In this document: in pieces, positions 9,641 through 17,538 of the stretch
Numbering within the stretch: the first letter of the stretch is position 1
How the letters are laid out: every line of letters starts with the position of its first letter
Assembly: GCF_946479755.1 (NCBI RefSeq)
Contig: NZ_CAMLHC010000030.1
Coordinates: forward strand, 34,900 to 98,899
Direction of reading: 5' to 3'
Length of the DNA: 64,000 nt
Origin: an uncultured Chitinophaga sp.
GTDB lineage: Bacteria; Bacteroidota; Bacteroidia; Chitinophagales; Chitinophagaceae
Program-made: the position numbers and the translations under genes
The notes under the pieces: generated by a model
What the model saw: only the letters and a program-made list of their open reading frames with translations
Database searches by the model: none
What the model was told of the DNA's origin: nothing

Positions 9641-9648
9641 TAAATTTG
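9641..9648 (+). promoter_or_regulatory. Bacteroidota -7 promoter element for fabF (TAAATTTG)
   Basis: Exact match to TAnnTTTG, the -7 box of the primary sigma factor in Bacteroidota. It is 31 bases before the fabF ATG and would give a leader of about 25 bases. Confidence 0.65.
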
Positions 9649-9679
9649 CGCTCTAACTTTTTTTATTAAAGTAAAAAAT

Positions 9680-10942
9680 ATGCGTACTGTTACACTGAAA
9701 AGGGTTGTGGTTACCGGCATGGGAGCGCTAACACCTATCGGGAATGATGTAAACACTTTTTGGAGCAATCTGAAGGCAGGCGTGAGCGGCGCCGGGCCCA
9801 TCACAAAATTTGACACCACAGAGTTCAAAACCAAATTTGCCTGTGAAGTCAAAGGTTTTGATGTGGAAAAATATATGGAAAAGAAAGAGGCCCGCAAAAT
9901 GGACAACTTCACGCAGTACGCGATGGCAGCTGCCCATGAAGCGGTAGCAGACGCCGGCCTCGACAAGGAAGGAATTGACAAAACCAAAATAGGCGTGATC
10001 TGGGCTTCCGGAAACGGCGGTATGCTCACGTTCGAAGAACAGATCGTTGAATTTACCCAGGCCAACTTTGTGCCTAAGTTCAACCCGTTCTTTATTCCCA
10101 AGCTGATCTGCGATATCGCTGCAGGACAGATCGCCATGAAATACGGTTTCATGGGTATCAACTTCTGCACCGTATCTGCCTGCGCCTCTTCCTCCAGCGG
10201 CCTGGTAGACGCTTTCAACTACATCCGCCTCGGTAAGGCCAACGCCATCGTTGCCGGCGGTTCTGAAGCACCCGTAACACGTGCAGGCATCGCGGGCTTT
10301 AACGCCCTCAAAGCGCTGTCTACCCGCAACGAAGATCCGGAACATGCTTCCCGCCCGTTCGATACAGAACGCGACGGCTTCGTGATGGGTGAAGGCGCCG
10401 GCGCCATTATCCTCGAAGAATACGAACATGCGATCGCCAGAGGCGCCACCATTTATGGTGAAATGATCGGCGGCGCTATGACCTGCGACGCTTACCATCT
10501 CACCGCCACCCACCCTGAAGGCCTCGGCGCCAGACTGGGTATGGAACAGGCACTGGAAGACGCCGGTATCACGACCACCGACGTAGACTATATCAACTCC
10601 CACACCACCTCCACACCGGTAGGCGACGTGAGCGAGCTGAAAGCCATCGTAGCGGCCTTCGGTGACCACGCTGAAAAAGTAAACATCAGCGCCACCAAGT
10701 CCATGACCGGCCACCTGCTGGGCGCTGCCGGCGCTATCGAGGCCATCGCCTGTATCAAAGCCACCCAGGAAGATATCGTTCCGCCTACTATCAACACCAC
10801 CGTGCTGGGCGAAGGTATCCCTACCAACCTGAACCTCACCCTGGGCAAAGCACAAAGCCGCCCGGTAAATATTGCCATGAGCAATACCTTCGGTTTCGGC
10901 GGTCACAACGCCATCGTGGTATTTAAAAAATACACCAAATAA
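9680..10942 (+). CDS. fabF: Beta-ketoacyl-[acyl-carrier-protein] synthase II
   Basis: 420 residues, the normal FabF length. It condenses malonyl-ACP with acyl-ACP in fatty acid elongation in the cytoplasm. The Cys-His-His triad is visible: Cys168 in SACASSSSG, His308 in NSHTTSTPVGD and His345 in KSMTGHLLGAAG, with Lys340 also present; FGFGGHNA closes the fold. The usual FabF motif around the first histidine is NAHGTSTP, so NSHTT is a small deviation. No acpP lies next to it, unlike the housekeeping fabF locus of many bacteria, so this could be a second ketosynthase serving a specialised lipid or the adjacent desaturase. It has a good promoter and its own terminator. Confidence 0.93.
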   Translation: MRTVTLKRVVVTGMGALTPIGNDVNTFWSNLKAGVSGAGPITKFDTTEFKTKFACEVKGFDVEKYMEKKEARKMDNFTQYAMAAAHEAVADAGLDKEGIDKTKIGVIWASGNGGMLTFEEQIVEFTQANFVPKFNPFFIPKLICDIAAGQIAMKYGFMGINFCTVSACASSSSGLVDAFNYIRLGKANAIVAGGSEAPVTRAGIAGFNALKALSTRNEDPEHASRPFDTERDGFVMGEGAGAIILEEYEHAIARGATIYGEMIGGAMTCDAYHLTATHPEGLGARLGMEQALEDAGITTTDVDYINSHTTSTPVGDVSELKAIVAAFGDHAEKVNISATKSMTGHLLGAAGAIEAIACIKATQEDIVPPTINTTVLGEGIPTNLNLTLGKAQSRPVNIAMSNTFGFGGHNAIVVFKKYTK

Positions 10943-10968
10943 GCAGGTAACTGCTCAGAAATAGCTGT

Positions 10969-11010
10969 CAGCGAAGATCTTCCCAAAAAGGTCTTCGCTG
11001 CTCTTTTTTT
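10969..11010 (+). terminator. Terminator of fabF
   Basis: A 13-bp stem with one G-T pair (10969-10981 with 10988-11000) is followed by CTC and a run of T. Confidence 0.9.
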
Positions 11011-11015
11011 ATGCC

Positions 11016-11031
11016 CCTTCAATTCGTAATT
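11016..11031. repeat. Half-copy of the ATTACGAATT palindromic element
   Basis: CCTTCAATTCGTAATT matches the right-arm start of the large inverted repeat at 15335-15350 at 15 of 16 bases. It lies just upstream of uvrA and looks like a remnant arm of the same element family. Confidence 0.5.
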
Positions 11032-11057
11032 ATGGCGTAGCTTAGTAGTTTAATATT

Positions 11058-13937
11058 ATGGCAAAGAAAAAAGAGAATGTAACCGCCGCTCCCGCTCCGG
11101 AAATCATGGCAGATGACCAGATTGAAGTATTTGGCGCACGGGAGCATAACCTGAAAAACCTCGACCTGCAGTTGCCCAAAAATAAGCTGGTTGTCATCAC
11201 CGGCATCAGCGGAAGTGGAAAATCCTCCCTGGCTTTTGATACAATATATGCTGAAGGACAACGCCGTTACATGGAAAGTTTTTCCGCTTATGCCCGCCAG
11301 TTTATCGGCGACATGGAAAGGCCCGATGTAGACAAAATCACCGGTCTTTCGCCCGTTATTTCCATAGAACAAAAAACCACCAACAAAAACCCGCGCTCCA
11401 CAGTAGGCACCATCACGGAAATCTATGACTTCCTCCGCCTGCTCTTCGCCCGCGCCGGTCAGGCATACTCCTACAATACCAACAAGCGCATGACGCGCTT
11501 TTCGGAAGAAGAAATACAGGAGCATATTTTCAAACACTATCCCAAAAAGAAACTCGTGATCCTCGCACCCATGGTGCGCGGCCGTAAAGGGCACTACCGC
11601 GAACTGTTTGAACAGGTACGCAAACAGGGCTATCTTAAAGTACGGGTAGACGGCGAAATCCTCGATCTGAAAGAAAGGATGCAGGTAGACCGCTACAAGA
11701 TCCACGATATTGAACTGGTGATAGACCGCGTACAGGTACAGGAAGATGCCCGCACCCGCATCAGCCAGAGCGTACAGAAAGCCCTCACCATGGGCAAAGG
11801 CCTCATGTTTGTCATGGACAATGACACCAACAAGGTGAGCCAGTACAGCAAACAATTGATGTGCGAAGAAACCGGCCTCTCCTACGAAGAACCATCGCCC
11901 AACACGTTCTCCTTCAACTCACCCTATGGCGCCTGCCCGCGCTGTAAAGGCCTCGGCACCATCTACCAGATCGATATGGACGCCATCATCCCCGATGAAA
12001 GCGCCTCTATCGAAAACGGCGGCCTTAAACCACTGGGCGAAGCCAGGGACACCTTCACCTACAAACAGGTGCAGCAACTGGCTAAAAAATATAAATTCTC
12101 TCTCACCGGGCCTATTTCCGCTATCCCCGAAAAAGCCCGTAACGTACTCCTGTACGGCGACGAAAACGGGAAGCTGGAAGTAGACCTCTCTTTCGATGAG
12201 AGCTCCGATACCACCAAATATTCCACTGAATTTGAAGGCGTGGTCAACACCGTTCGCCGCTACTTCAATGACAGCAGCTCCGACCATGTGCGCGCCTGGG
12301 CCGAAAGCTTCATGGCACTCAGCACCTGCCCGGAATGCAACGGCGCCCGCCTGAAAAAAGAAAGCCTCTACTTTAAGGTAGATGAGAAAAATATCTCAGA
12401 GCTGGGCAACATGGACCTGGACCACCTGTTGAACTGGTTCAGCAACATTGAAGACCGCCTCGAGAAAAAACAAAACGCGATCGCCAAGGATATCCTCAAG
12501 GAAATACGCGAACGCCTCGGGTTCCTGCTCAACGTCGGCCTTAACTACCTGACGCTCAACAGGCCCACCCGCACGCTCAGCGGCGGTGAATCGCAGCGTA
12601 TCCGCCTTGCCACCCAGATAGGCTCCCAGCTGATGGGCATCACCTACATCCTCGATGAGCCCAGCATCGGCCTGCACCAGCGTGACAATATGCAGCTGAT
12701 CGACGCCCTCCGCAATCTCCGCGAAATGGGCAACACCGTGATCGTAGTAGAACATGACAAAGACATCATGCTGCATGCCGATCACCTGGTAGACATCGGC
12801 CCCGGCGCCGGCAAACACGGCGGCCAGATCATCGCACAGGGCACGCCCAACCAGATACTTAAACTCAATACACCCACCGCCGGATACCTCAACGGTAAAC
12901 GCGCCATGGAAATACCCGCCGAACGCCGCAAAGGCAACGGCAACAGCCTGGAACTGAAAGGCGCTACCGGCAACAACCTGAAGAACGTCAACCTGAAGCT
13001 GCCCCTCGGCACCTTTATCTGCGTCACCGGCGTTTCCGGCAGCGGCAAATCCACGCTGATCAACGAAACACTGTACCCGATACTCTCCAAACACGCCTAT
13101 GACTCCAAAGCGGTACCGATGCCGTATAAAAGCGTCAAAGGCCTGGAACATATCGATAAGGTGATCGAAATAGACCAGTCGCCCATTGGCCGTACCCCCC
13201 GCAGCAACCCTGCCACCTACTGCGGTTTCTTCACCGATATCCGTACGCTCTTCGCCTCCGTGCCGGAAGCCAAGATCCGCGGATATAACGCAGGCCGTTT
13301 CTCTTTCAACGTGAAAACAGGCCGCTGTGATGTTTGTGAAGGCGGCGGCATGCGCGTCATTGAAATGAACTTCCTGCCGGACGTATATGTGCACTGCGAA
13401 AAATGTAACGGCCGCCGTTATAACCGCGAAACACTGGAGATCCGCTACAAAGGCAAATCCATCTCCGACGTGCTGGACATGACGGTGGATGAAGCAGTGG
13501 AATTCTTCCAGGCCGTGCCCTGGATACACCGCAAAATCAAGACCCTGCAGGACGTAGGACTGGGATACATCACCCTGGGCCAGTCTGCCGTGACCCTCTC
13601 CGGCGGAGAAGCGCAACGCGTGAAACTGGCTACAGAGCTGTCTAAGAAAGATACCGGCAAAACCATCTATATCCTCGATGAGCCTACCACAGGGCTGCAC
13701 TTCCAGGATATCGTGCTGCTGCTTAAAGTGCTGAATAAACTGGTGGACCGCGGCAATACCGTACTGGTGATAGAACATAACCTCGACGTCATCAAAATGG
13801 CTGACTACATCGTGGACCTGGGCCCCGAAGGCGGCGCCGGCGGTGGCACCATCCTCTGTACCGGTACCCCCGAACAAGTCGTTACCTGTAAAGACAGCCA
13901 TACCGCCCGATTCCTCAAAAAGGAGCTGGGAATTTAA
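11058..13937 (+). CDS. uvrA: Excinuclease ABC subunit A
   Basis: 959 residues, full length. UvrA is the damage-sensing ATPase of nucleotide excision repair and loads UvrB. Two ABC modules are present: Walker [10 protein letters not shown] (49-57) and GVSGSGKST (from 658), signature LSGGESQR (507 onward) and LSGGEAQR near 855, and Walker B-type [13 protein letters not shown] and [13 protein letters not shown]. Zinc-binding pairs are CPRC, CPEC, CDVC and CEKC. A short lysine/alanine-rich N-terminal extension precedes the first domain. The stop is 25 bases before the DUF6452-like gene with no terminator between, so the two may be cotranscribed. Confidence 0.98.
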   Translation: MAKKKENVTAAPAPEIMADDQIEVFGAREHNLKNLDLQLPKNKLVVITGISGSGKSSLAFDTIYAEGQRRYMESFSAYARQFIGDMERPDVDKITGLSPVISIEQKTTNKNPRSTVGTITEIYDFLRLLFARAGQAYSYNTNKRMTRFSEEEIQEHIFKHYPKKKLVILAPMVRGRKGHYRELFEQVRKQGYLKVRVDGEILDLKERMQVDRYKIHDIELVIDRVQVQEDARTRISQSVQKALTMGKGLMFVMDNDTNKVSQYSKQLMCEETGLSYEEPSPNTFSFNSPYGACPRCKGLGTIYQIDMDAIIPDESASIENGGLKPLGEARDTFTYKQVQQLAKKYKFSLTGPISAIPEKARNVLLYGDENGKLEVDLSFDESSDTTKYSTEFEGVVNTVRRYFNDSSSDHVRAWAESFMALSTCPECNGARLKKESLYFKVDEKNISELGNMDLDHLLNWFSNIEDRLEKKQNAIAKDILKEIRERLGFLLNVGLNYLTLNRPTRTLSGGESQRIRLATQIGSQLMGITYILDEPSIGLHQRDNMQLIDALRNLREMGNTVIVVEHDKDIMLHADHLVDIGPGAGKHGGQIIAQGTPNQILKLNTPTAGYLNGKRAMEIPAERRKGNGNSLELKGATGNNLKNVNLKLPLGTFICVTGVSGSGKSTLINETLYPILSKHAYDSKAVPMPYKSVKGLEHIDKVIEIDQSPIGRTPRSNPATYCGFFTDIRTLFASVPEAKIRGYNAGRFSFNVKTGRCDVCEGGGMRVIEMNFLPDVYVHCEKCNGRRYNRETLEIRYKGKSISDVLDMTVDEAVEFFQAVPWIHRKIKTLQDVGLGYITLGQSAVTLSGGEAQRVKLATELSKKDTGKTIYILDEPTTGLHFQDIVLLLKVLNKLVDRGNTVLVIEHNLDVIKMADYIVDLGPEGGAGGGTILCTGTPEQVVTCKDSHTARFLKKELGI

Positions 13938-13962
13938 TATCTTGCCAACCGTAAACCAAGGA

Positions 13963-14478
13963 ATGAGAACGTTATACCAGATATTACTTACCTGCGCCGT
14001 GCTTGCCGGCATGATCGCCTGTGAGAATGAAACCAAGGTGTGCGACCAGGCACTCCGGGCAGATTTCCGCGTGCGTTTTCAGCGTGATTCCGTTCGCCGG
14101 ATAAACGATACCACCTTCCTGCATAATGTACGCGATACCATTATGCCCAAAGTATCCGTTTATGCCATCAACAACGGCGTCAACATGGACTCTCTCTACA
14201 GAAAGCAGCCGCAGAAAGAGATCTTCCTGCCCTTCTCTCCGGTGGCTGACAGCTGTATTTTCGCACTGCGCGTGGATTCCACCCTTACGCCGGATACGCT
14301 CAGGTTTAAGTACTCCCGGACCAAAAAATTCATATCCGCCGGTTGTGGATTCGGTACCACCTTTACGCTGGATACCGTTATCGCTACCCGGCATACCATC
14401 GATTCTGTAGTTATTAATTCAAAGGTAGTCACCAGCAGTAATGATACGCACCTTACTTTGTTTTTCTTTAATCAGTAG
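13963..14478 (+). CDS. DUF6452-like lipoprotein
   Basis: 171 residues from ATG 13963; the frame extends further upstream inside uvrA, but only this start gives a lipoprotein signal (LAGMIAC, lipid Cys20). Cysteines at CENETKVCD resemble the DUF6452 family of Bacteroidota envelope proteins, whose function is unknown. The body is predicted beta-rich. It lies 25 bases after uvrA, and its last 38 bases overlap the next gene in another frame, which suggests translational coupling. No catalytic motif is visible. Confidence 0.8.
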   Translation: MRTLYQILLTCAVLAGMIACENETKVCDQALRADFRVRFQRDSVRRINDTTFLHNVRDTIMPKVSVYAINNGVNMDSLYRKQPQKEIFLPFSPVADSCIFALRVDSTLTPDTLRFKYSRTKKFISAGCGFGTTFTLDTVIATRHTIDSVVINSKVVTSSNDTHLTLFFFNQ

Positions 14479-15256
14479 TATCCTGTTGAGCCTCGCCGCA
14501 CAGGCACAAACACCGGCCAAACCGGCAGCTGCTAAAACCGCTGCTGCCAAAACAGATACTACCCGTCAACCGGCGAAAGACACCACGGCCATCATCCCCG
14601 TGAAAGACAGCGTCGTACACATGCAGGGAGGCCTTCGCGTGGGGTTGGACCTGAGCCGCATCGTGACTTCCATCTATTACCCCTACCGGAAAGAAGCAAC
14701 TGCCGTGGCAGATGTCCGCCTGAACAGCAACCTGTATGCTGCAGGGGAAATAGGATACACCCATAGCACCCATGGCGACAGCAACTACATCTACAAAGGC
14801 AGTGGTATGTTCATCTCCCTCGGGGTAGATTATAACTTCCTGAAAAGACTGTACCCCTCCGAGAAAAATATGTTCTTTGGCGGTATCCGGTATGGCTTCT
14901 CTCACCTCACCTACGAGGTGCCGACCTATAGAATAAATGACCGTTACTGGGGCAACAACCTCACCGGCTCCATTCCCAAAACCAATGTCAATGCCCACTG
15001 GGTGGAACTGGTACTGGGGCTTAAAGCAGAAGTGCTCAAAAATTTCTTCCTGAGCTGGAGCCTGCACCAACGTGTCATGATCAACAACGTCAAGTCCGAT
15101 GAATTTACCCCGCTGGTAATCCCCGGCTTCGGCAGCGGCTCCAAAAAAGCAGTGTTCGACATGCGGTACACCGTATCCTACCTGTTCCCGCTTTACAAAA
15201 TAACGGAACATGTAAAACTGCCGTTGAACGACAAAGACAAAAAGAAGAAAAAATAA
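14441..15256 (+). CDS. DUF6048-like outer-membrane protein
   Basis: 271 residues with a signal peptide (ILLSLAAQAQ). An alanine/lysine/threonine-rich linker follows (about 23-50), then repeated amphipathic strands (GLRVGLDLSRI, NLYAAGEIGYT, FFLSWSLHQRVMI, VFDMRYTVSYLFPLY). These suggest an 8- to 10-strand outer-membrane barrel, ending in a lysine-rich tail. It resembles DUF6048, commonly paired with DUF6452. Function unknown; a paired lipoprotein and barrel may form one envelope complex. It overlaps the upstream gene by 38 bases. Confidence 0.78.
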   Translation: MIRTLLCFSLISSILLSLAAQAQTPAKPAAAKTAAAKTDTTRQPAKDTTAIIPVKDSVVHMQGGLRVGLDLSRIVTSIYYPYRKEATAVADVRLNSNLYAAGEIGYTHSTHGDSNYIYKGSGMFISLGVDYNFLKRLYPSEKNMFFGGIRYGFSHLTYEVPTYRINDRYWGNNLTGSIPKTNVNAHWVELVLGLKAEVLKNFFLSWSLHQRVMINNVKSDEFTPLVIPGFGSGSKKAVFDMRYTVSYLFPLYKITEHVKLPLNDKDKKKKK

Positions 15257-15371
15257 TTACGAATTACGGATTACGAATTACGAATTGAGGGCTGCCTTTT
15301 GGAATGGTTATTAATGAACCGCTCTATAAGGAAGCCCTCAATTCGTAATTCGTAATCCGTAATTCGTAATT
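15255..15371. repeat. Perfect 39-bp inverted repeat built from ATTACGAATT words
   Basis: The left arm 15255-15293 and right arm 15333-15371 are exact reverse complements over 39 bases, separated by 39 bases. Each arm is itself made of near-tandem ATTACGAATT/ATTACGGATT units. It fills the space between two converging genes, where it could stop transcription from both sides. A related partial arm lies at 11016-11031 and a shorter trace at 59716-59726, so it appears to be a dispersed family. Confidence 0.9.
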
Positions 15372-15374
15372 GAT

Positions 15375-15818
15375 TTAAGGTCTTACCATCTCGATATGCG
15401 GGATACCGTCTTCCATATACGTATCGCTGGTCTGCTCAAAACCCAGCGAAGTATAAAAGCGGTGCAGGTATTGCTGGGCGCCGATTTTAATAGGTCCTTT
15501 ACCATAAGCTTCTTCCACAGCAGCAATAGACTTCTCCATCAGCTGCCGGCCCGTGCCGGTGCCTCTGGCCAGCTGCGAAGTGATCACCCGTCCGATAGAC
15601 GCCTCGGCATATTTAATACCCGGCCCGAACAAACGGGTATACGCTACCAGTCGCCCCTCCGCATTACGTCCCATGAGATGCAACGCTTTCTGGTCGGAGT
15701 AATCCAGGTCCTGGTAAGCACACTGCTGCTCCACCACAAATATCTCATTGCGTAAATGCAGCACGTCATACAATTCCTGTACGGTCAGTTCTTCAAATGC
15801 TTTAATTGTCCAGTTCAT
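15375..15818 (-). CDS. ElaA-like GNAT N-acetyltransferase
   Basis: About 147 residues from ATG 15818 (MNWTIKAFEELT); the adjacent ATG 15821 is equally possible, and the open frame before it is not conserved-looking. ElaA-like GNAT fold: LHLRNEIFVVEQQCAYQDLD at the N-terminus, then the acetyl-CoA loop region [20 protein letters not shown], and AQQYLHRFYTSLGF near the end. The acceptor is unknown. It is a single gene converging on the DUF6048 gene across the large inverted repeat, and it is divergent from the ABC ATPase gene. Confidence 0.9.
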   Translation of the reverse strand: MNWTIKAFEELTVQELYDVLHLRNEIFVVEQQCAYQDLDYSDQKALHLMGRNAEGRLVAYTRLFGPGIKYAEASIGRVITSQLARGTGTGRQLMEKSIAAVEEAYGKGPIKIGAQQYLHRFYTSLGFEQTSDTYMEDGIPHIEMVRP

Positions 15819-15912
15819 CATTAGCCGGTTTATCATAAAAATACTGGAAGCTTTCAATATTCCTGTTAATTTTATAGACGATACAAAGCCTCTTTAGCCC
15901 AATCAGGAAATC

Positions 15913-17403
15913 ATGGAAGAAACAAAGCACCCGTTCCTCTCCCTGGAACATATCACCGTAAGATATCTCGATAAAACACTTTTCGATTCCCTCAACTGGG
16001 ACATACAACAAAACGAGCAATGGGCCATCACAGGCCCCAGCGGTTCCGGCAAAACAGCACTGCTCAATACGGTCCTTGGTAAGTTTAATATTATTAACGG
16101 CGGCATCCGCTATCATTTTTACGATGACTGGAGAAAAGAAAACACCGTCACGGATCCTTACTTCAACTACCGCAACCTGATAGCGTTGGTAGGCCATCAT
16201 CATACTTTCCGTAATTTATCCAATACGACCACCGACTTTTACTATCAGCAGCGGTTCAATAGTATGGACGCCGACAATTCCCCTACCGTCAGCGAATACC
16301 TTGATATCACCACGGTCCCGGACCTGGTGAAGCCGCTGAAAATAGCGCCGCTGATGGAAAAACGGCTGATCAAACTGTCCAACGGGGAAACACGCCGCGT
16401 GATGATCGCCCGGGCTCTGCTGCAAAAACCGCAGCTGCTCATGCTCGACAACCCTTACATCGGGCTGGACGTACAAACGCGGAAAGATTTCACCGAAATG
16501 ATCAATGAAATTATCCGCAACGGCTCCACCGTGCTGCTGGCCACTTCCCCACAGGAAATACCGGAACACATCACCCATGTGCTGACACTGGAAAACGGCG
16601 CCATCACGGGTAAATACACCCGCAGTGAATTTGTTCAGCTGCCGCTGCCAGCGGTGCCCGACCTGCCGCTGCCGGCCATGGAAACGCAGAAAATAGCCGA
16701 TATCCTGCAGCGGCAAAAGCCGGCCACCTTCGAAACGATTGTAAAGATGGAAGACGTACGTGTGAAATACGGCGAAAACATTATCCTCGATCAAATCAAC
16801 TGGACGGTAAAACCCAACGAGAAATGGGCACTGCTGGGGCATAACGGCGCCGGTAAATCCACCCTGCTGAGCCTCATCAATGGTGATAACCCACAGGCAT
16901 ATGCCAACAAATTGTGGCTGTTCAACCGCCGCAGGGGCACCGGCGAAAGCATCTGGGACATCAAGAAAAAAACCGGTTTCGTATCGCCGGAGCTGCACCA
17001 GTACTTTACCTCCCGCGACAACTGTCTCCAGGTGGTCTGTTCCGGTTTCACCGACATCATCGGCAGCACTAAACCAGCCACCCAGGAACAAACCGATATT
17101 GCCAGGGCATGGATGGAAATACTGGAAATAGACGGGCATCAGAAAGCACCCTTCAAACAGGTGCCGGAAAGTGCCCAGCGCCTTTGCCTGCTCGCAAGGG
17201 CCCTCGTTAAAAACCCGCCGCTGCTGATTTTCGACGAACCTTGCCAGGGGCTGGACCAGCAACAGAAACAACATTTCAAAAAAGTCATCGAAATGCTCTG
17301 TGACCATATGCCGGTAACGCTGATCTATGTAACACATTACGAAGAAGAACTGCCCAATTGTGTAGATAAGTTCATGCGCCTCGCCAACGGCAGGATGATA
17401 TAA
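15913..17403 (+). CDS. ModF-like protein with two ABC ATPase domains
   Basis: 496 residues, two nucleotide-binding domains and no membrane segment. Domain 1: Walker A GPSGSGKT (41-48), signature LSNGE (155-159), Walker B MLDNP with Asn180 where the catalytic Glu is expected. Domain 2: Walker A GHNGAGKST (309-317), degenerate signature VPESAQ (417-422), intact Walker B IFDEPCQGLD (Asp441, Glu442). In a head-to-tail ABC pair this gives one impaired site (Asn180 with VPESAQ) and one intact site (Glu442 with LSNGE). The family resembles E. coli ModF, often listed as molybdate-linked, but no mod genes are nearby, so the role is open. Confidence 0.9.
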   Translation: MEETKHPFLSLEHITVRYLDKTLFDSLNWDIQQNEQWAITGPSGSGKTALLNTVLGKFNIINGGIRYHFYDDWRKENTVTDPYFNYRNLIALVGHHHTFRNLSNTTTDFYYQQRFNSMDADNSPTVSEYLDITTVPDLVKPLKIAPLMEKRLIKLSNGETRRVMIARALLQKPQLLMLDNPYIGLDVQTRKDFTEMINEIIRNGSTVLLATSPQEIPEHITHVLTLENGAITGKYTRSEFVQLPLPAVPDLPLPAMETQKIADILQRQKPATFETIVKMEDVRVKYGENIILDQINWTVKPNEKWALLGHNGAGKSTLLSLINGDNPQAYANKLWLFNRRRGTGESIWDIKKKTGFVSPELHQYFTSRDNCLQVVCSGFTDIIGSTKPATQEQTDIARAWMEILEIDGHQKAPFKQVPESAQRLCLLARALVKNPPLLIFDEPCQGLDQQQKQHFKKVIEMLCDHMPVTLIYVTHYEEELPNCVDKFMRLANGRMI

Positions 17404-17467
17404 TTCCTAAACGGAATTTAGTTGTTTGGTTATTTGAAAACCTTTACCGGTATTTCAAATAACCAAA
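17402..17467. repeat. Two hairpins after the ABC ATPase gene
   Basis: A 6-bp stem AATTCC/GGAATT overlaps the stop codon (17402-17418). It is followed by a perfect 15-bp inverted repeat, 17425-17439 with 17453-17467, built on TTTGGTTATTTGAAA with a 13-base loop. There is no T-tract, so it may be a dispersed palindromic element or a weak terminator. Confidence 0.7.
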
Positions 17468-17538
17468 TATTCCAATGCATAAATGAAAAAATAGTTGGAT
17501 CTTCGCCAGGAATCGTTAATCACCATAATCCTTTCCTG

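Noticed and set aside
9728..10906. A 392-codon open frame on the minus strand
   Set aside because: Antisense to fabF, whose active-site residues are all present.
12396..14036. A 546-codon open frame on the minus strand
   Set aside because: Antisense to uvrA, with no plausible protein features.
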